A DNA stretch of 64,000 nt from Mesorhizobium sp. 65-26 (GCA_001899205.1 MKVL01000012.1:124001-188000), one strand, 5' to 3'. Positions 28,658-37,901 are shown, numbered from the stretch's first letter. Translations and numbers: made by a program. Notes: generated by a model not told the origin, from the sequence alone.

Positions 28658-29848
28658 ATGGACAGCGCAAACTACATCCTCGGCATCAACCTGTTCGTCG
28701 CGGGCCTGCTGGCCGCGGCCTTCCTGATGATCGCCCTGCATGATGCCGGACGGATTTCGGCGCGCTGGATGGCGCTCGCCTACCTCATCGGCATGGCCTA
28801 TCTCGCCATCGAGTTCGTCATACCGGTCTTCAATGACGCGCGCCCCGTCGTCGTCATTGCCTTCGCGGTCTTCCTGGGCGCCACGATAGCCTTCAACGCC
28901 GGCCTCGCCCACAAATACGGCGTCGCGGCGCCATGGGCTCCGATGCTGGCCTTCCTGCTGGCGGCCTCGGTCGCCGTCTATTTCGTACAGGACCTGCCGC
29001 GCCAGTCCTTTACCCGCATGATGGCCTACCAGTTGCCTTACGCCGCCATGCAACTGGTGGGCCTGGCCATCGTCTGGTCATCGCGGCAACGGCGCGGCGC
29101 GCTCGACTATCTTCTGATGGGCGTGCTGGCGGCCAGCTCCCTGCAATTCCTCAGCAAGCCCTTCATTGCCCATGTCATGGGCGGCTGGGGTGCCAATCCG
29201 CAATCCTACCTGGAAAGCCCCTACGCCCTGGTCTCCCAGTCGCTCGGCACCATCTTCTCGCTGGCGCTGGCGCTGATGATCCTGGTGATCCTTGTCCGCG
29301 ACGTCTTCGCCGAGATGACGTCGCGATCCGAGACCGATACGCTTTCCGGCCTGCTCAACCGTGGCGGCTTCACCAAGCATGCGCAGCTGGCGCTGCGCGA
29401 CGCCATGCGCCGGGGCGTACCGGTTGCCCTGGTGATCGCCGATATCGACCACTTCAAGGCCATCAACGACAGTTTCGGCCACGCCAGCGGCGACCGGGTG
29501 ATCGAAGTCTTCGCCGGTTTCCTGCGCGAGGCGGCCGCCGACCACCACGTCGCTGGCCGCATCGGCGGCGAGGAGTTCGCCATCTTGCTGCCGGGTACCA
29601 ACCTTGCCGCCGCCAGGCTGTTCGCCGAGGGTGCGCGCAGCGCCTTCGGCTCGCTGCCGATTTTGGGATTGCCGCCCAACCGCCGCTGCACGGCTAGTTT
29701 CGGCGTGGCCGAGCTTGCGGCGGGCGAGAAGTTCAACGACCTGATGCGCCGCGCCGACAGCGCGCTCTACCAGGCCAAGAATGGCGGCAGGGACTGCGTG
29801 CGGATCGCGTCCGGACCGACCGGTCGCCACTCGGCCGGAGCAGGCTAG
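28658..29848 (+). CDS. Membrane-bound GGDEF protein (diguanylate cyclase), paralogue 2
   Basis: A 396-residue protein with the same layout as the gene just upstream: about six membrane helices (to about 205), then a GGDEF domain with IADIDHFKAINDSFGHASGD and GRIGGEEFAILLP. The I-site RxxD is again absent. The ATG at 28658 after CAGGATCG gives MDSANYILGINLF; a GTG at 28625 in the same frame would add 11 residues. The two genes are tandem, 146 bp apart, and probably arose by duplication. They likely produce cyclic di-GMP in response to different membrane signals. Confidence 0.88.
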   Translation: MDSANYILGINLFVAGLLAAAFLMIALHDAGRISARWMALAYLIGMAYLAIEFVIPVFNDARPVVVIAFAVFLGATIAFNAGLAHKYGVAAPWAPMLAFLLAASVAVYFVQDLPRQSFTRMMAYQLPYAAMQLVGLAIVWSSRQRRGALDYLLMGVLAASSLQFLSKPFIAHVMGGWGANPQSYLESPYALVSQSLGTIFSLALALMILVILVRDVFAEMTSRSETDTLSGLLNRGGFTKHAQLALRDAMRRGVPVALVIADIDHFKAINDSFGHASGDRVIEVFAGFLREAAADHHVAGRIGGEEFAILLPGTNLAAARLFAEGARSAFGSLPILGLPPNRRCTASFGVAELAAGEKFNDLMRRADSALYQAKNGGRDCVRIASGPTGRHSAGAG

Positions 29849-29876
29849 TTTCTGAACCCGTATCGTTCGCTTCTGG

Positions 29877-30233
29877 TCAGCGGCAGGGGCTGAGCTCCGG
29901 CATCTCGCCGTCAGACAGGCCGTACATGTAGCTGCGGCCCTTCACGAAGACCGGCGGCCGGTAGCAGTCACCACTGCTTGTGTCGGGCGCGCTCTCGTAG
30001 ATCACCTTGGGCTGGCCGGCGCTGGTGTAGGCGGACAGTTCCTTGGCGAGCTTGCCCTCGCCAACCAGGATGCGCTTGTAGCCAGCGGCGCTGTCGATGA
30101 CGAGATTGCCGAACGAATCGGCGTAGACACGGTCCTGATGGCGGGAATCCGCCAGCGCCGGCGCCGCGCTGCCGACGGTGGCCACTGCCACCAGGAGCGC
30201 CGCGAGACGCGACCTCTGCGATGTCGAACCCAT
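29877..30233 (-). CDS. Small secreted protein, 118 aa
   Basis: A signal peptide (about 1-28, RLAALLVAVATVGSAAPALA) precedes an approximately 90-residue mature domain with two Cys (GDCYRPP, LSPCR) likely joined by a disulfide. The sequence DSFGNLVIDSAAGYKRILVGEG is distinctive, but I do not recognise a family. It is convergent with the GGDEF gene (28 bp apart) and divergent from the lipoprotein gene. A CtrA-box-like sequence lies 46 bp upstream of its start, hinting at cell-cycle control. Confidence 0.7.
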   Translation of the reverse strand: MGSTSQRSRLAALLVAVATVGSAAPALADSRHQDRVYADSFGNLVIDSAAGYKRILVGEGKLAKELSAYTSAGQPKVIYESAPDTSSGDCYRPPVFVKGRSYMYGLSDGEMPELSPCR

Positions 30234-30279
30234 GGCATCCCTCCATTGTCAGGGAGGCGAGCCTCCGCGAATCGGAGAA

Positions 30280-30304
30280 TTAACCTTTTCTTAACCTTTG
30301 TTAA
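30280..30304 (-). promoter_or_regulatory. CtrA-box-like cluster (TTAA repeats)
   Basis: TTAA (30280-30283), seven bases, TTAACC (30291-30296), matching the CtrA full-site pattern TTAA-N7-TTAA. A third TTAA follows at 30301-30304 after six bases. It lies 46 bp upstream of the minus-strand secreted-protein start and about 160 bp before the plus-strand lipoprotein. CtrA is the known cell-cycle regulator of this class; binding here is inferred. Confidence 0.5.
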
Positions 30305-30464
30305 GAGGCTGGCCGCGAGTGGTGGCGATCTCTTACTAAACATGGTTAATATCCGCCGGCGCGACTCGGGCCGGTCATCATTCGGCCATGCTTGCTGCCA
30401 CGATCGCGCTCATCCCGATGGTTCGCGACAGCGTCGCGGCCGGTTTGACGCAGGAGGACAGCAC

Positions 30465-30872
30465 ATGGCGTTCGACCGGACGATCTGGAGGATGCTGGCG
30501 CCGCCGATGCTGCTGGCCGTCGCGGCCTGCGTCCCGCAGGACGGCGCGCCCAACGCCGCCAGGACCGCTCCTCCCGGCGCATCGGTTGCTCCGAAGGTGG
30601 CCTCCGCGCCATCGATGTCGGTCGTGACCGACGTGACGGGACCGCAGCCGCGCACAGCGACCTACAGTTGCGCCGACGGCGGCAGGATGACCGTCGAAAA
30701 CCTCGGCACCTCGGTGCGCGTGCTTGGCGCGGACGGGGTGAGCGAGGAGCTGCCGGCGTCGCCCGCGAACCAGAGCAGCCGCTACGGCCAGGCGCATGAC
30801 GCGATCGTGATCGACGGCCGCGACCTGTTGGTGATGAAGGCCGGTGCCAGGCCTCTCGCCTGCAAGCGCTGA
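30465..30872 (+). CDS. MliC-like lipoprotein (C-type lysozyme inhibitor family)
   Basis: A 135-residue lipoprotein. A signal peptide ends at the lipobox LAVAAC (Cys22). After a Pro/Ala linker, the mature domain (about 65-135) shows the MliC pattern: TYSCADGGRMTVENL, a central ELPASPANQSSRYGQAHD, and a closing Cys in ARPLACKR. Family members in the cell wall protect against host lysozyme. CAGGAGGACAGC upstream of the ATG at 30465 fixes the start; the open frame reaches back to 30138 but is not coding there. The assignment is by motif recognition and is moderate. Confidence 0.65.
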   Translation: MAFDRTIWRMLAPPMLLAVAACVPQDGAPNAARTAPPGASVAPKVASAPSMSVVTDVTGPQPRTATYSCADGGRMTVENLGTSVRVLGADGVSEELPASPANQSSRYGQAHDAIVIDGRDLLVMKAGARPLACKR

Positions 30873-30956
30873 GCCCGCCTTATACCGCACTGCAGCGAAG
30901 CTGCGCCGGCTTCAATCGATTAGAGACGAAGCCTGCCTTTTCGTAAGACTAAATTA

Positions 30957-31010
30957 CGTTTCCGAAACGGTTTTCCGGCTTTGACGCGGTGCAAAAAGAG
31001 CATTAGAAAC
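30957..31010 (+). promoter_or_regulatory. sdhCDAB promoter
   Basis: TTGACG (30981-30986), a 17-bp spacer, and TAGAAA (31004-31009) form a good vegetative promoter 81 bp before the sdhC ATG. The near-palindrome CGTTTCCGAAACG (30957-30969) lies just upstream of the -35 and may bind a regulator. Confidence 0.6.
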
Positions 31011-31090
31011 CGGGCTGTCCGAAGTCGCATCCGGAAGCGGCCATGCCGCATTTCGATCCGGGACTCCAGGAGCACCGATCTGGGGGAGCC

Positions 31091-31510
31091 ATGAGCAAAT
31101 CACCAGCCACCCGCGAATTCGCCAGGCGTGAACGGCCGCTTTCGCCGCACCTGTCCGTGTACAGGCCGCCGATCACCATGACGATGTCGATCATCCACCG
31201 CATCACCGGCGGCGCGCTCTATTTCGGCACCTTGCTGGTGGCCGCCTGGCTGATCGCCGCGGCAAGCACGCAGGCCTCCTTCGACTGGGTCAACTGGGCG
31301 TTCGGCTCCTGGCTCGGCCGGCTGGTCCTGTTCGGTTACACCTGGGCGCTGATGCAGCACATGCTGGGTGGTATCCGCCACCTGGTCTGGGACACGGGGG
31401 CCGGGCTCGAGAAGCATACGGCCTCGAAGATTGCCTGGGCGACGGTGGTGGGGTCGATCATTCTGACCCTGCTGATCTGGGTCGTCGGCTACATGGTGCG
31501 GGGAGGCTGA
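31091..31510 (+). CDS. sdhC: Succinate dehydrogenase cytochrome b556 subunit
   Basis: A 139-residue membrane anchor with three helices (about 41-63, 77-99 and 119-138). The signatures [27 protein letters not shown] and the heme-ligand segment [14 protein letters not shown] are complete. With SdhD it binds heme b and ubiquinone and anchors the SdhAB catalytic part. The ATG at 31091 after GGGGGAG is preferred over an open in-frame start at 31043. It heads the sdh operon. Confidence 0.96.
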   Translation: MSKSPATREFARRERPLSPHLSVYRPPITMTMSIIHRITGGALYFGTLLVAAWLIAAASTQASFDWVNWAFGSWLGRLVLFGYTWALMQHMLGGIRHLVWDTGAGLEKHTASKIAWATVVGSIILTLLIWVVGYMVRGG

Positions 31511-31512
31511 TC

Positions 31513-31908
31513 GTGAGCGGCAGCAAGACTGACATGCGCACGCCGCTGGGCAAGGTCCGCGGCCTGGGTTCCGCCCGCGAGGGCACCGGCCACTTCTGGC
31601 ACCAGCGGCTGACGGCGATCGCCAACGTGCCGCTGATGCTGTTCTTCGTCGGGTTCCTGATCGCGCTCAACGGCGCCGGCTATGCCGAGGTGCGGGCAGC
31701 ACTCGCCAATCCGTTCGTGGCGCTGGTCATCGCCCTGGTGCTCGTCTCAGGGCTCTACCATATGCGGCTCGGCATGCAGGTGATCATCGAGGATTATGTG
31801 CATGGCGAGGGCATGAAGCTGGCGCTGATCGCGCTCAACACGTTCTTTACCGTAGCAGTCGGCGTCGCTTCGCTGTTCGCCCTGCTCAAGCTTGCATTCG
31901 GAGGCTGA
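31513..31908 (+). CDS. sdhD: Succinate dehydrogenase membrane anchor subunit
   Basis: A 131-residue three-helix membrane protein. The N-terminal [20 protein letters not shown] is typical for alphaproteobacterial SdhD, followed by [14 protein letters not shown] and the heme-binding [17 protein letters not shown]. It starts at a GTG 2 bp after sdhC. It completes the quinone site with SdhC. Confidence 0.95.
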   Translation: MSGSKTDMRTPLGKVRGLGSAREGTGHFWHQRLTAIANVPLMLFFVGFLIALNGAGYAEVRAALANPFVALVIALVLVSGLYHMRLGMQVIIEDYVHGEGMKLALIALNTFFTVAVGVASLFALLKLAFGG

Positions 31909-31912
31909 AGCC

Positions 31913-33751
31913 TTGGCCAAGGACACGAAATCAGCCGGGGCGGGTTCCGCCTATACCTATGTCGATCACAAGTTCGACGTCGTGATCGTCGGCGCCGGCG
32001 GCGCCGGGCTGCGCGCCACGCTCGGCATGGCCGAGCAGGGCCTGCGCACGGCCTGCATCACCAAGGTGTTCCCGACGCGCTCGCACACGGTCGCCGCGCA
32101 GGGCGGCATCGCCGCCTCGCTCTCCAACATGGGGCCGGATTCCTGGCAGTGGCACATGTACGACACCGTCAAGGGGTCGGACTGGCTGGGCGACGTCGAC
32201 GCCATGGAATACATGGTGCGCGAGGCGCCTGCCGCCGTCTACGAGCTCGAGCATTACGGCGTGCCGTTCTCGCGCACGGAAGAGGGCAAGATCTACCAGC
32301 GGCCGTTCGGCGGCCACATGATGAACTATGGCGACGGTCCGCCCGTGCAGCGCACCTGCGCCGCCGCCGACCGCACCGGCCACGCCATCCTGCACACGCT
32401 CTACGGCCAGTCGCTGAAGAACAACGCGCAGTTCTTCATCGAGTATTTCGCGCTCGACCTGATCATGGAGCCGGACGGCACCTGCACCGGCGTGGTGGCG
32501 TGGAACCTCGACGACGGCACGATCCACCGCTTCTCGGCCAAGATGGTCGTGCTGGCGACCGGCGGCTATGGCCGCGCCTATTTCTCGGCCACCTCGGCGC
32601 ATACCTGCACCGGCGACGGCGGTGGCATGGCGGCCCGCGCAGGGCTGCCGCTGCAGGACATGGAATTCGTGCAGTTCCATCCGACCGGCATCTACGGCGC
32701 CGGCTGCCTGATCACCGAAGGCGCGCGCGGCGAGGGCGGCTATCTCGTCAACTCCGAGGGCGAGCGCTTCATGGAACGCTACGCGCCGTCGGCCAAGGAC
32801 CTCGCCTCGCGCGACGTCGTCTCGCGCTGCATGACGCTGGAGATCCGCGAGGGGCGCGGCGTCGGCAAGAACAAGGACCACATCTTCCTGCATCTCGACC
32901 ATCTCGATCCGGCGGTGCTGCACGAGCGGCTGCCCGGCATTTCGGAATCGGCCAAGATCTTCGCCGGTGTCGACCTCACCAAGGAGCCGATCCCGGTGCT
33001 GCCGACGGTCCACTACAATATGGGCGGCGTGCCGACCAACTACTGGGGCGAGGTGCTCAACCCGACCGCCAAGGATCCCGACCGCGTGTCGCCCGGCCTG
33101 ATGGCAGTTGGCGAGGCGGGCTGCGCCTCGGTGCATGGCGCCAATCGCCTGGGTTCCAACTCGCTGATCGACCTCGTGGTGTTCGGCCGGGCGGCGGCGC
33201 TGCGCGCCGGCCAGGTGATCGACCGCAAATCGTCGATCCCGGCGCCCAACGCGGCTTCGGTCGAGAAGATCATGGATCGCTTCGACAAGCTTCGCCATGC
33301 CAACGGCTCGACGCCGACGGCGGTGTTGCGCGAAAAGATGCAGCGGGCCATGCAGGAAGACGCGGCGGTGTTCCGCACCCAGGAATCTCTGGAGAACGGC
33401 TGCAAGCGCATCTCCGAGCTCTGGGGCGAACTGAAAGACCTCAAGGTCACCGACCGGTCGATGATCTGGAATTCCGATCTCGTCGAGACGCTGGAGCTGG
33501 AAAACCTGATGGTCAACGCCATCACCACGGTCTACGGCGCCGAGGCGCGCAAGGAGAGCCGCGGCGCGCACGCGCGGGAAGACTTCGACAAGCGCGACGA
33601 CGCCGAATGGCGCAAGCACACGCTGGCCCATGTCAGCGAGAGCGGCAAGGTGACGCTCACCTACCGGCCGGTGCACACCGAGCCGCTGGTGGCCGAGAAG
33701 GACGGCGGCATCAGCCTCGCCAAGATCGCGCCGAAGGCGCGGGTGTACTGA
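31913..33751 (+). CDS. sdhA: Succinate dehydrogenase flavoprotein subunit
   Basis: A 612-residue flavoprotein with covalently bound FAD that oxidises succinate to fumarate. The dinucleotide motif is [16 protein letters not shown], the FAD-attachment His is in [11 protein letters not shown], the active-site segment is [20 protein letters not shown], and the later [15 protein letters not shown] is conserved. The start is a TTG at 31913 ([10 protein letters not shown]) with GGAGGCTGAAG upstream, 4 bp after the sdhD stop; an earlier in-frame ATG lies inside sdhD. A DUF3052 gene follows after 2 bp, before sdhB. Confidence 0.97.
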   Translation: MAKDTKSAGAGSAYTYVDHKFDVVIVGAGGAGLRATLGMAEQGLRTACITKVFPTRSHTVAAQGGIAASLSNMGPDSWQWHMYDTVKGSDWLGDVDAMEYMVREAPAAVYELEHYGVPFSRTEEGKIYQRPFGGHMMNYGDGPPVQRTCAAADRTGHAILHTLYGQSLKNNAQFFIEYFALDLIMEPDGTCTGVVAWNLDDGTIHRFSAKMVVLATGGYGRAYFSATSAHTCTGDGGGMAARAGLPLQDMEFVQFHPTGIYGAGCLITEGARGEGGYLVNSEGERFMERYAPSAKDLASRDVVSRCMTLEIREGRGVGKNKDHIFLHLDHLDPAVLHERLPGISESAKIFAGVDLTKEPIPVLPTVHYNMGGVPTNYWGEVLNPTAKDPDRVSPGLMAVGEAGCASVHGANRLGSNSLIDLVVFGRAAALRAGQVIDRKSSIPAPNAASVEKIMDRFDKLRHANGSTPTAVLREKMQRAMQEDAAVFRTQESLENGCKRISELWGELKDLKVTDRSMIWNSDLVETLELENLMVNAITTVYGAEARKESRGAHAREDFDKRDDAEWRKHTLAHVSESGKVTLTYRPVHTEPLVAEKDGGISLAKIAPKARVY

Positions 33752-33753
33752 CG

Positions 33754-34188
33754 ATGGCATCGGCGGCCGCGGGATATTCCGGCACGCCCCTTCCGGCCAA
33801 GCTCGGCCTGAAGGACGGCATGGTCGCCGCCTTCGTCGCGCTGCCGCCGGAGCTGGACGATCTGGCCGAAGCCGTTGCGTTTGCCGAGCTGGATCGGCTG
33901 GCCGAATGGTCCGATATTTCGGGCAGCCGAAAATACGACGCCGTGCATGCCTTCACCCGGCGGCGCGCCGAGATCGAGGACGGCTTGGGCCACATCGAGA
34001 CGGCGATCAAGCGCGATGGCATGGTCTGGGTGTCCTGGCCGAAGAAGGCTTCGAAAGTGCCGACCGACGTCACCGAGGACGTGATCCGCGCCGAGGCCCT
34101 GAAACGCGACCTCGTCGACGTCAAGGTCGCCGCCGTGAATGAAATCTGGTCCGGGCTGAAGCTCGTCATCCGAAAGGACCGCAGGTAA
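33754..34188 (+). CDS. DUF3052 family protein within the sdh operon
   Basis: A 144-residue soluble protein. The C-terminal half carries the family pattern [20 protein letters not shown] and [21 protein letters not shown], as in DUF3052. The N-terminal half includes [20 protein letters not shown]. No catalytic residues can be named. The ATG is 2 bp after the sdhA stop, and the stop overlaps the sdhB ATG by one base (TAATG). Its insertion between sdhA and sdhB with translational coupling is unusual and suggests co-expression with, or a helper role for, the complex. Confidence 0.8.
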   Translation: MASAAAGYSGTPLPAKLGLKDGMVAAFVALPPELDDLAEAVAFAELDRLAEWSDISGSRKYDAVHAFTRRRAEIEDGLGHIETAIKRDGMVWVSWPKKASKVPTDVTEDVIRAEALKRDLVDVKVAAVNEIWSGLKLVIRKDRR

Positions 34189-34967
34189 TGGTCGAACTCA
34201 CGCTCCCCAAGAACTCGAAGATCAATCAGGGCAAGACCTGGCCGAAGCCGCAGGGCGCCACAAACCTGCGCGAATACCGCATCTACCGCTGGTCGCCGGA
34301 CGATGACGAGAACCCGCGCATGGACACCTATTTCGTCGACATGGACGATTGCGGGCCGATGGTGCTGGACGCGCTGTTGTGGATCAAGAACAAGATCGAT
34401 CCGACACTGACGCTGCGCCGCTCCTGCCGCGAGGGCATCTGCGGCTCCTGCGCCATGAACATCGACGGTTCCAACACGCTCGCCTGCACCAAGGGCGCCG
34501 AGGACATTTCGGGCGCGGTCAAGATCTATCCGCTGCCGCACATGCCCGTCATCAAGGACCTGGTGCCCGACCTCACCAATTTCTACGCCCAGCATGCGTC
34601 GATCCAGCCCTGGCTGCAGACCGTGTCTCCGGAGCCGGCCAAGGAATGGCTGCAGAGCCATGAGGACCGCGAGAAGCTCGACGGCCTCTACGAGTGCATC
34701 CTATGCGCCTGCTGCTCCACCTCGTGCCCGAGCTACTGGTGGAACGGCGACCGCTATCTCGGCCCGGCCGTGCTGCTGCAGGCCTATCGCTGGCTGATCG
34801 ATTCCCGCGACGAGGCGACCGGCGACCGGCTCGACAATCTCGAGGATCCGTTCCGTCTCTATCGCTGCCACACCATCATGAACTGCGCGCAGACCTGCCC
34901 CAAGGGCCTGAACCCGGCCAAGGCGATCGCGGAGATCAAGAAGATGATGGTGGAGCGACGGGTCTAG
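34188..34967 (+). CDS. sdhB: Succinate dehydrogenase iron-sulfur subunit
   Basis: A 259-residue subunit that passes electrons from FAD to ubiquinone. The 2Fe-2S site is [16 protein letters not shown] with the fourth Cys in NTLAC; the ferredoxin domain has [16 protein letters not shown] and [18 protein letters not shown] for the 4Fe-4S and 3Fe-4S clusters. The ATG overlaps the DUF3052 stop. Length is normal. It is followed 15 bp on by an unrelated nucleotidyltransferase gene. Confidence 0.97.
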   Translation: MVELTLPKNSKINQGKTWPKPQGATNLREYRIYRWSPDDDENPRMDTYFVDMDDCGPMVLDALLWIKNKIDPTLTLRRSCREGICGSCAMNIDGSNTLACTKGAEDISGAVKIYPLPHMPVIKDLVPDLTNFYAQHASIQPWLQTVSPEPAKEWLQSHEDREKLDGLYECILCACCSTSCPSYWWNGDRYLGPAVLLQAYRWLIDSRDEATGDRLDNLEDPFRLYRCHTIMNCAQTCPKGLNPAKAIAEIKKMMVERRV

Positions 34968-34982
34968 GGCATCGGGATCGCG

Positions 34983-35792
34983 ATGCCGCTGCCTGCCGAC
35001 TTTTCGTCGGATGCCGTCGCGGCCATCCGGAGCCGTCTCGACAGCGCCCGAGGGCAGGGCGCGACCATACTGTTCGCCATCGAAAGCGGCAGCCGCGCCT
35101 GGGGCTTCCCGTCGCCGGACAGCGATTACGACTGCCGCTTCGTCTATGTCCGCCCGGTTGCCGACCACCTCGTGCTGGAACAGCCGCGCGACGTGATCGA
35201 GTTTCCCATCGAGGGTGATATCGATGCTGGCGGCTGGGACCTGCGCAAGGCGCTGCTGCTGGCGCTCGGCGGCAACGCGGTCATCGTCGAATGGGCGAAG
35301 TCGCCTATCGTCTACGAGGAGATGGCGGGCTTTCGCGACCGCCTTCTCGAGCTGCTGGCCGAGATCGTCGATCCGGCCAAGGTGTCACGGCACTACCTGG
35401 GCCTGGCACGCTCGCATGTCGCCAGGATCGGCAGCTTTTCCGGCGACGTGAAGCTGAAGAAGCTGTTCTATTTCATCCGGCCGATCGTCGCGCTGGACTG
35501 GATGGAGCAGAGGGATTTCACGCGGCTGCCGCCAATGAACCTGGTCGACTGCCTGGCCGAGACAGAAATACCGGCGCGCGCCGCCAGCGAGATCCGGCAA
35601 CTGATCGACAAGAAGCGCCAGACCCGCGAGATGGGGCTCGGCCCGATCCCGGCCGAGATCGCGCGCTATCTCGAGGCACGCTATGGTCATCACGAGATGA
35701 ACATGGCCGGTTCGACCAGGGACGAGGCGCGCCAGACGCGCAACCGCGCCCTGGCAACCGCCTTTTACCGCCAGGAGGCCGAACGCCAATGA
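34983..35792 (+). CDS. Predicted nucleotidyltransferase (RlaP/YcgL-type)
   Basis: A 269-residue protein of the DNA-polymerase-beta-like nucleotidyltransferase superfamily. The catalytic motif is ESGSRAWGFPSPDSDYDCRF, giving the GS signature and the paired acidic residues (DSDYD). Later segments (LFYFIRPIVALDWM, IRQLIDKKRQTREMGLGPI) fit the RlaP-like group, some of which occur near RNA-repair genes. No such partners are present here. It overlaps the YceH gene by 4 bp (ATGA), so both are coupled. Whether it transfers nucleotides to RNA or protein is unknown. Confidence 0.82.
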   Translation: MPLPADFSSDAVAAIRSRLDSARGQGATILFAIESGSRAWGFPSPDSDYDCRFVYVRPVADHLVLEQPRDVIEFPIEGDIDAGGWDLRKALLLALGGNAVIVEWAKSPIVYEEMAGFRDRLLELLAEIVDPAKVSRHYLGLARSHVARIGSFSGDVKLKKLFYFIRPIVALDWMEQRDFTRLPPMNLVDCLAETEIPARAASEIRQLIDKKRQTREMGLGPIPAEIARYLEARYGHHEMNMAGSTRDEARQTRNRALATAFYRQEAERQ

Positions 35793-36418
35793 CCACCGAC
35801 CTTCCTATTCTCTCTCCCGTCGAAGCGCGCGTGCTCGGCTGCCTGATCGAGAAGAAGGAGCTGACGCCCGACGTCTATCCGCTGACGCTGAATGCCGCGC
35901 ATGCCGCCGCCAACCAGAAGACGGCGCGCGAACCCGTCATGTCGCTGGAGCAGAACGAGATCGCCAGGGCGTTCGGCCAGCTCGAGCAGAAAGGCCTGGT
36001 GCGGCGCGCCTTCGCCTCGCGCGTCGAGCGCTACGAGCATACGGTGGCGCAGCAGTTCTCGCTCACCACGCCGCAGATCGCGCTGATCGGCCTGCTCCTG
36101 CTACGCGGGCCGCAGACCGCGCATGAGCTGCTCGCCCGTTCGGAACGCATGGCGCGCCTCGGCTCGGTCGAGGAACTGCGCGACAATCTCGACCTGATGA
36201 TCGGCCGCCGGCCGCCGCTCATCCTGCAGCTCGACCGCGCGCCCGGCCAGCGCGAGGAGCGCTATGTCCACCTGCTGAGCGGACCGGTGGACATCCAGGC
36301 AACCGCGCCGGCGCCATGGCAACCGGCGGCGCCGGCCTCGGATCTCGAGGCGCGCGTGCTGGCGCTCGAGGAAGAGGTCGCCGCGCTCAAGGCGCGTCTC
36401 GACGCGCTGGGCGCATAG
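35789..36418 (+). CDS. YceH/DUF480 family protein
   Basis: A 209-residue protein made of two tandem winged-helix domains typical of YceH: ILSPVEARVLGCLIEKKELTPDVYPL opens the first, and TTPQIALIGLLLLRGPQTAHELLARS the second. A short C-terminal coiled coil (DLEARVLALEEEVAALKARL) ends it. The family has no firm function. The ATG overlaps the nucleotidyltransferase stop by 4 bp. It is the last gene of the sdh-led run; a strand switch follows. Confidence 0.9.
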   Translation: MTTDLPILSPVEARVLGCLIEKKELTPDVYPLTLNAAHAAANQKTAREPVMSLEQNEIARAFGQLEQKGLVRRAFASRVERYEHTVAQQFSLTTPQIALIGLLLLRGPQTAHELLARSERMARLGSVEELRDNLDLMIGRRPPLILQLDRAPGQREERYVHLLSGPVDIQATAPAPWQPAAPASDLEARVLALEEEVAALKARLDALGA

Positions 36419-36488
36419 CGCGGACACGGATTTCGCCAACACCTGTTCGCCGCCTGGCGGCTGCGAAGGCCGTATCCGCGCCTTGCTC

Positions 36489-36644
36489 CTACGGCCGAGG
36501 CTTCTTGCTCCTTGGTCGCTCCTGTTCACCGTCGCGATCGTGGTCGCCCCGCCTGCCGAGCGCAATCGACAGCAGGTAGACGCGCGGATTGAAGCCTGCC
36601 GAGGCAAGCGCCGTGAACGCCTTGCACAATGGGCTGCGAAACAT
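36489..36644 (-). CDS. Possible small protein, 51 aa
   Basis: Reading from 36644 on the minus strand gives MFRSPLCKAFTALASAGFNP, then VYLLSIALGRRGDHDRDGEQ and a basic C-terminus. A strong ribosome site (AAGAGGAGG) ends 4 bases before the ATG, which is the main support. It lies in the 423-bp gap between the plus-strand YceH and AraC genes, which is otherwise empty. I do not recognise a family. Confidence 0.45.
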   Translation of the reverse strand: MFRSPLCKAFTALASAGFNPRVYLLSIALGRRGDHDRDGEQERPRSKKPRP

Positions 36645-36841
36645 CGAACCTCCTCTTCCAGTCGCCGCAAAGCGCCCCTGATCCGGGGCGCGCCGCAAAC
36701 TAGGTTCGGCAGGAGACCGGCGACTTGGACGGAAGGGCCCTCAAAACGGCTCAAACGGCCCTGTATTGACGTTTACGCGGCTCACGGGCATATCAGCGCC
36801 CCTCTGGAGCCGGTTCGATCCGTGGCGGGGATACGGGCTCC

Positions 36842-37858
36842 ATGATTGGCGACGATGGTCGCCGATCGTCGGTGGAGGCGGGGGTGCCGATGACTGCGGC
36901 GAGGGGGCCGTCGGACTCGTTCAGGCTGATGACCGACATGATTCCGGAGCGGGATCGTGTCGAGGTCATGCGCGAGGTCTATGGCCGCACGGTGCTCAAG
37001 GTCGACCTCGATCCGCTCGATCCGACGCATGTCGACATGCGGGTGCGCGCGCTGCCCGGGCTGGGCATCGCCACGGGCCGGTGTTCGGCGTTCCGGGTGC
37101 ATCATTCGACGGCGCTGATCGACAGCGACGACCTGATCCTGCTGGCGGTGCTCGACGGCGCCAGCGTCATGAAGCATCGCGGTCGCGAGGAACCGGTAGG
37201 CAACGGCCATGCGCTGCTGATGAGCGGCGAGGAGGTGGGCCTCAACCTCATCCAGCCGGGCGGCATCCGCTTCGTCAATCTGAGCTTTTCCCTGAAGCAG
37301 CTCTCGCCGCTGATCGGCGATCCGGGCCTGGCGTTGATGCGACCCTTGCCGACCGCCGGCGGCGCCATGCGGCTGCTGATCGACTATGTCCATTCGCTCC
37401 AGGAAGCGGGCGACGGGCTGAGTTCGGAAGAACTGCACCTGGCCGCGACACATGTGTTCGACCTTGCCGCGCTGGCGATCGGCGGCACGAAGGACGCGGC
37501 GGAGATAGCGCGCGGACGCGGCGCGCGGGTGGCGCGGCTGCGCGCCATCAAGGCTGATATCGTCGCCCAGCGCGGCGGCCTTTCCGCCGAGGACGTCGCC
37601 CGGCGCCATCGCCTATCCACGCGCTACGTGCGCAAGCTGTTCGAGGGCGACGGGACGTCACTGTCGGAGTTCACGCTGCGCCAGCGCCTGCTGCGCGCGC
37701 ATCGCATGCTCTGCGACCCGCGTCACGCCGGCCGCAGCATCACGGCGATCGCCTATGAGGCAGGCTTCAACGACCTGTCCTATTTCAACCGGGCGTTCCG
37801 GCGTCGCTACGATGCGACGCCGTCGGATGTGCGCGCGGCGGCATTCCGCCCCGAATGA
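36842..37858 (+). CDS. AraC-family transcriptional regulator
   Basis: A 338-residue regulator. The C-terminal double helix-turn-helix (about 245-335) is clear: LSAEDVARRHRLSTRYVRKLFE, then SITAIAYEAGFNDLSYFNRAF and RRRYDATPSDVR. The N-terminal 200 residues look like the AraC-binding-like domain of the NphR/FeaR type. The ATG at 36842 is the frame start. The target genes are not clear; it is convergent with the OsmC gene. The ligand is unknown. Confidence 0.88.
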   Translation: MIGDDGRRSSVEAGVPMTAARGPSDSFRLMTDMIPERDRVEVMREVYGRTVLKVDLDPLDPTHVDMRVRALPGLGIATGRCSAFRVHHSTALIDSDDLILLAVLDGASVMKHRGREEPVGNGHALLMSGEEVGLNLIQPGGIRFVNLSFSLKQLSPLIGDPGLALMRPLPTAGGAMRLLIDYVHSLQEAGDGLSSEELHLAATHVFDLAALAIGGTKDAAEIARGRGARVARLRAIKADIVAQRGGLSAEDVARRHRLSTRYVRKLFEGDGTSLSEFTLRQRLLRAHRMLCDPRHAGRSITAIAYEAGFNDLSYFNRAFRRRYDATPSDVRAAAFRPE

Positions 37859-37901
37859 TTTCAGCGCGACGACCCGAAGTCCGTCAACCGCTAGACGAGG
37901 C

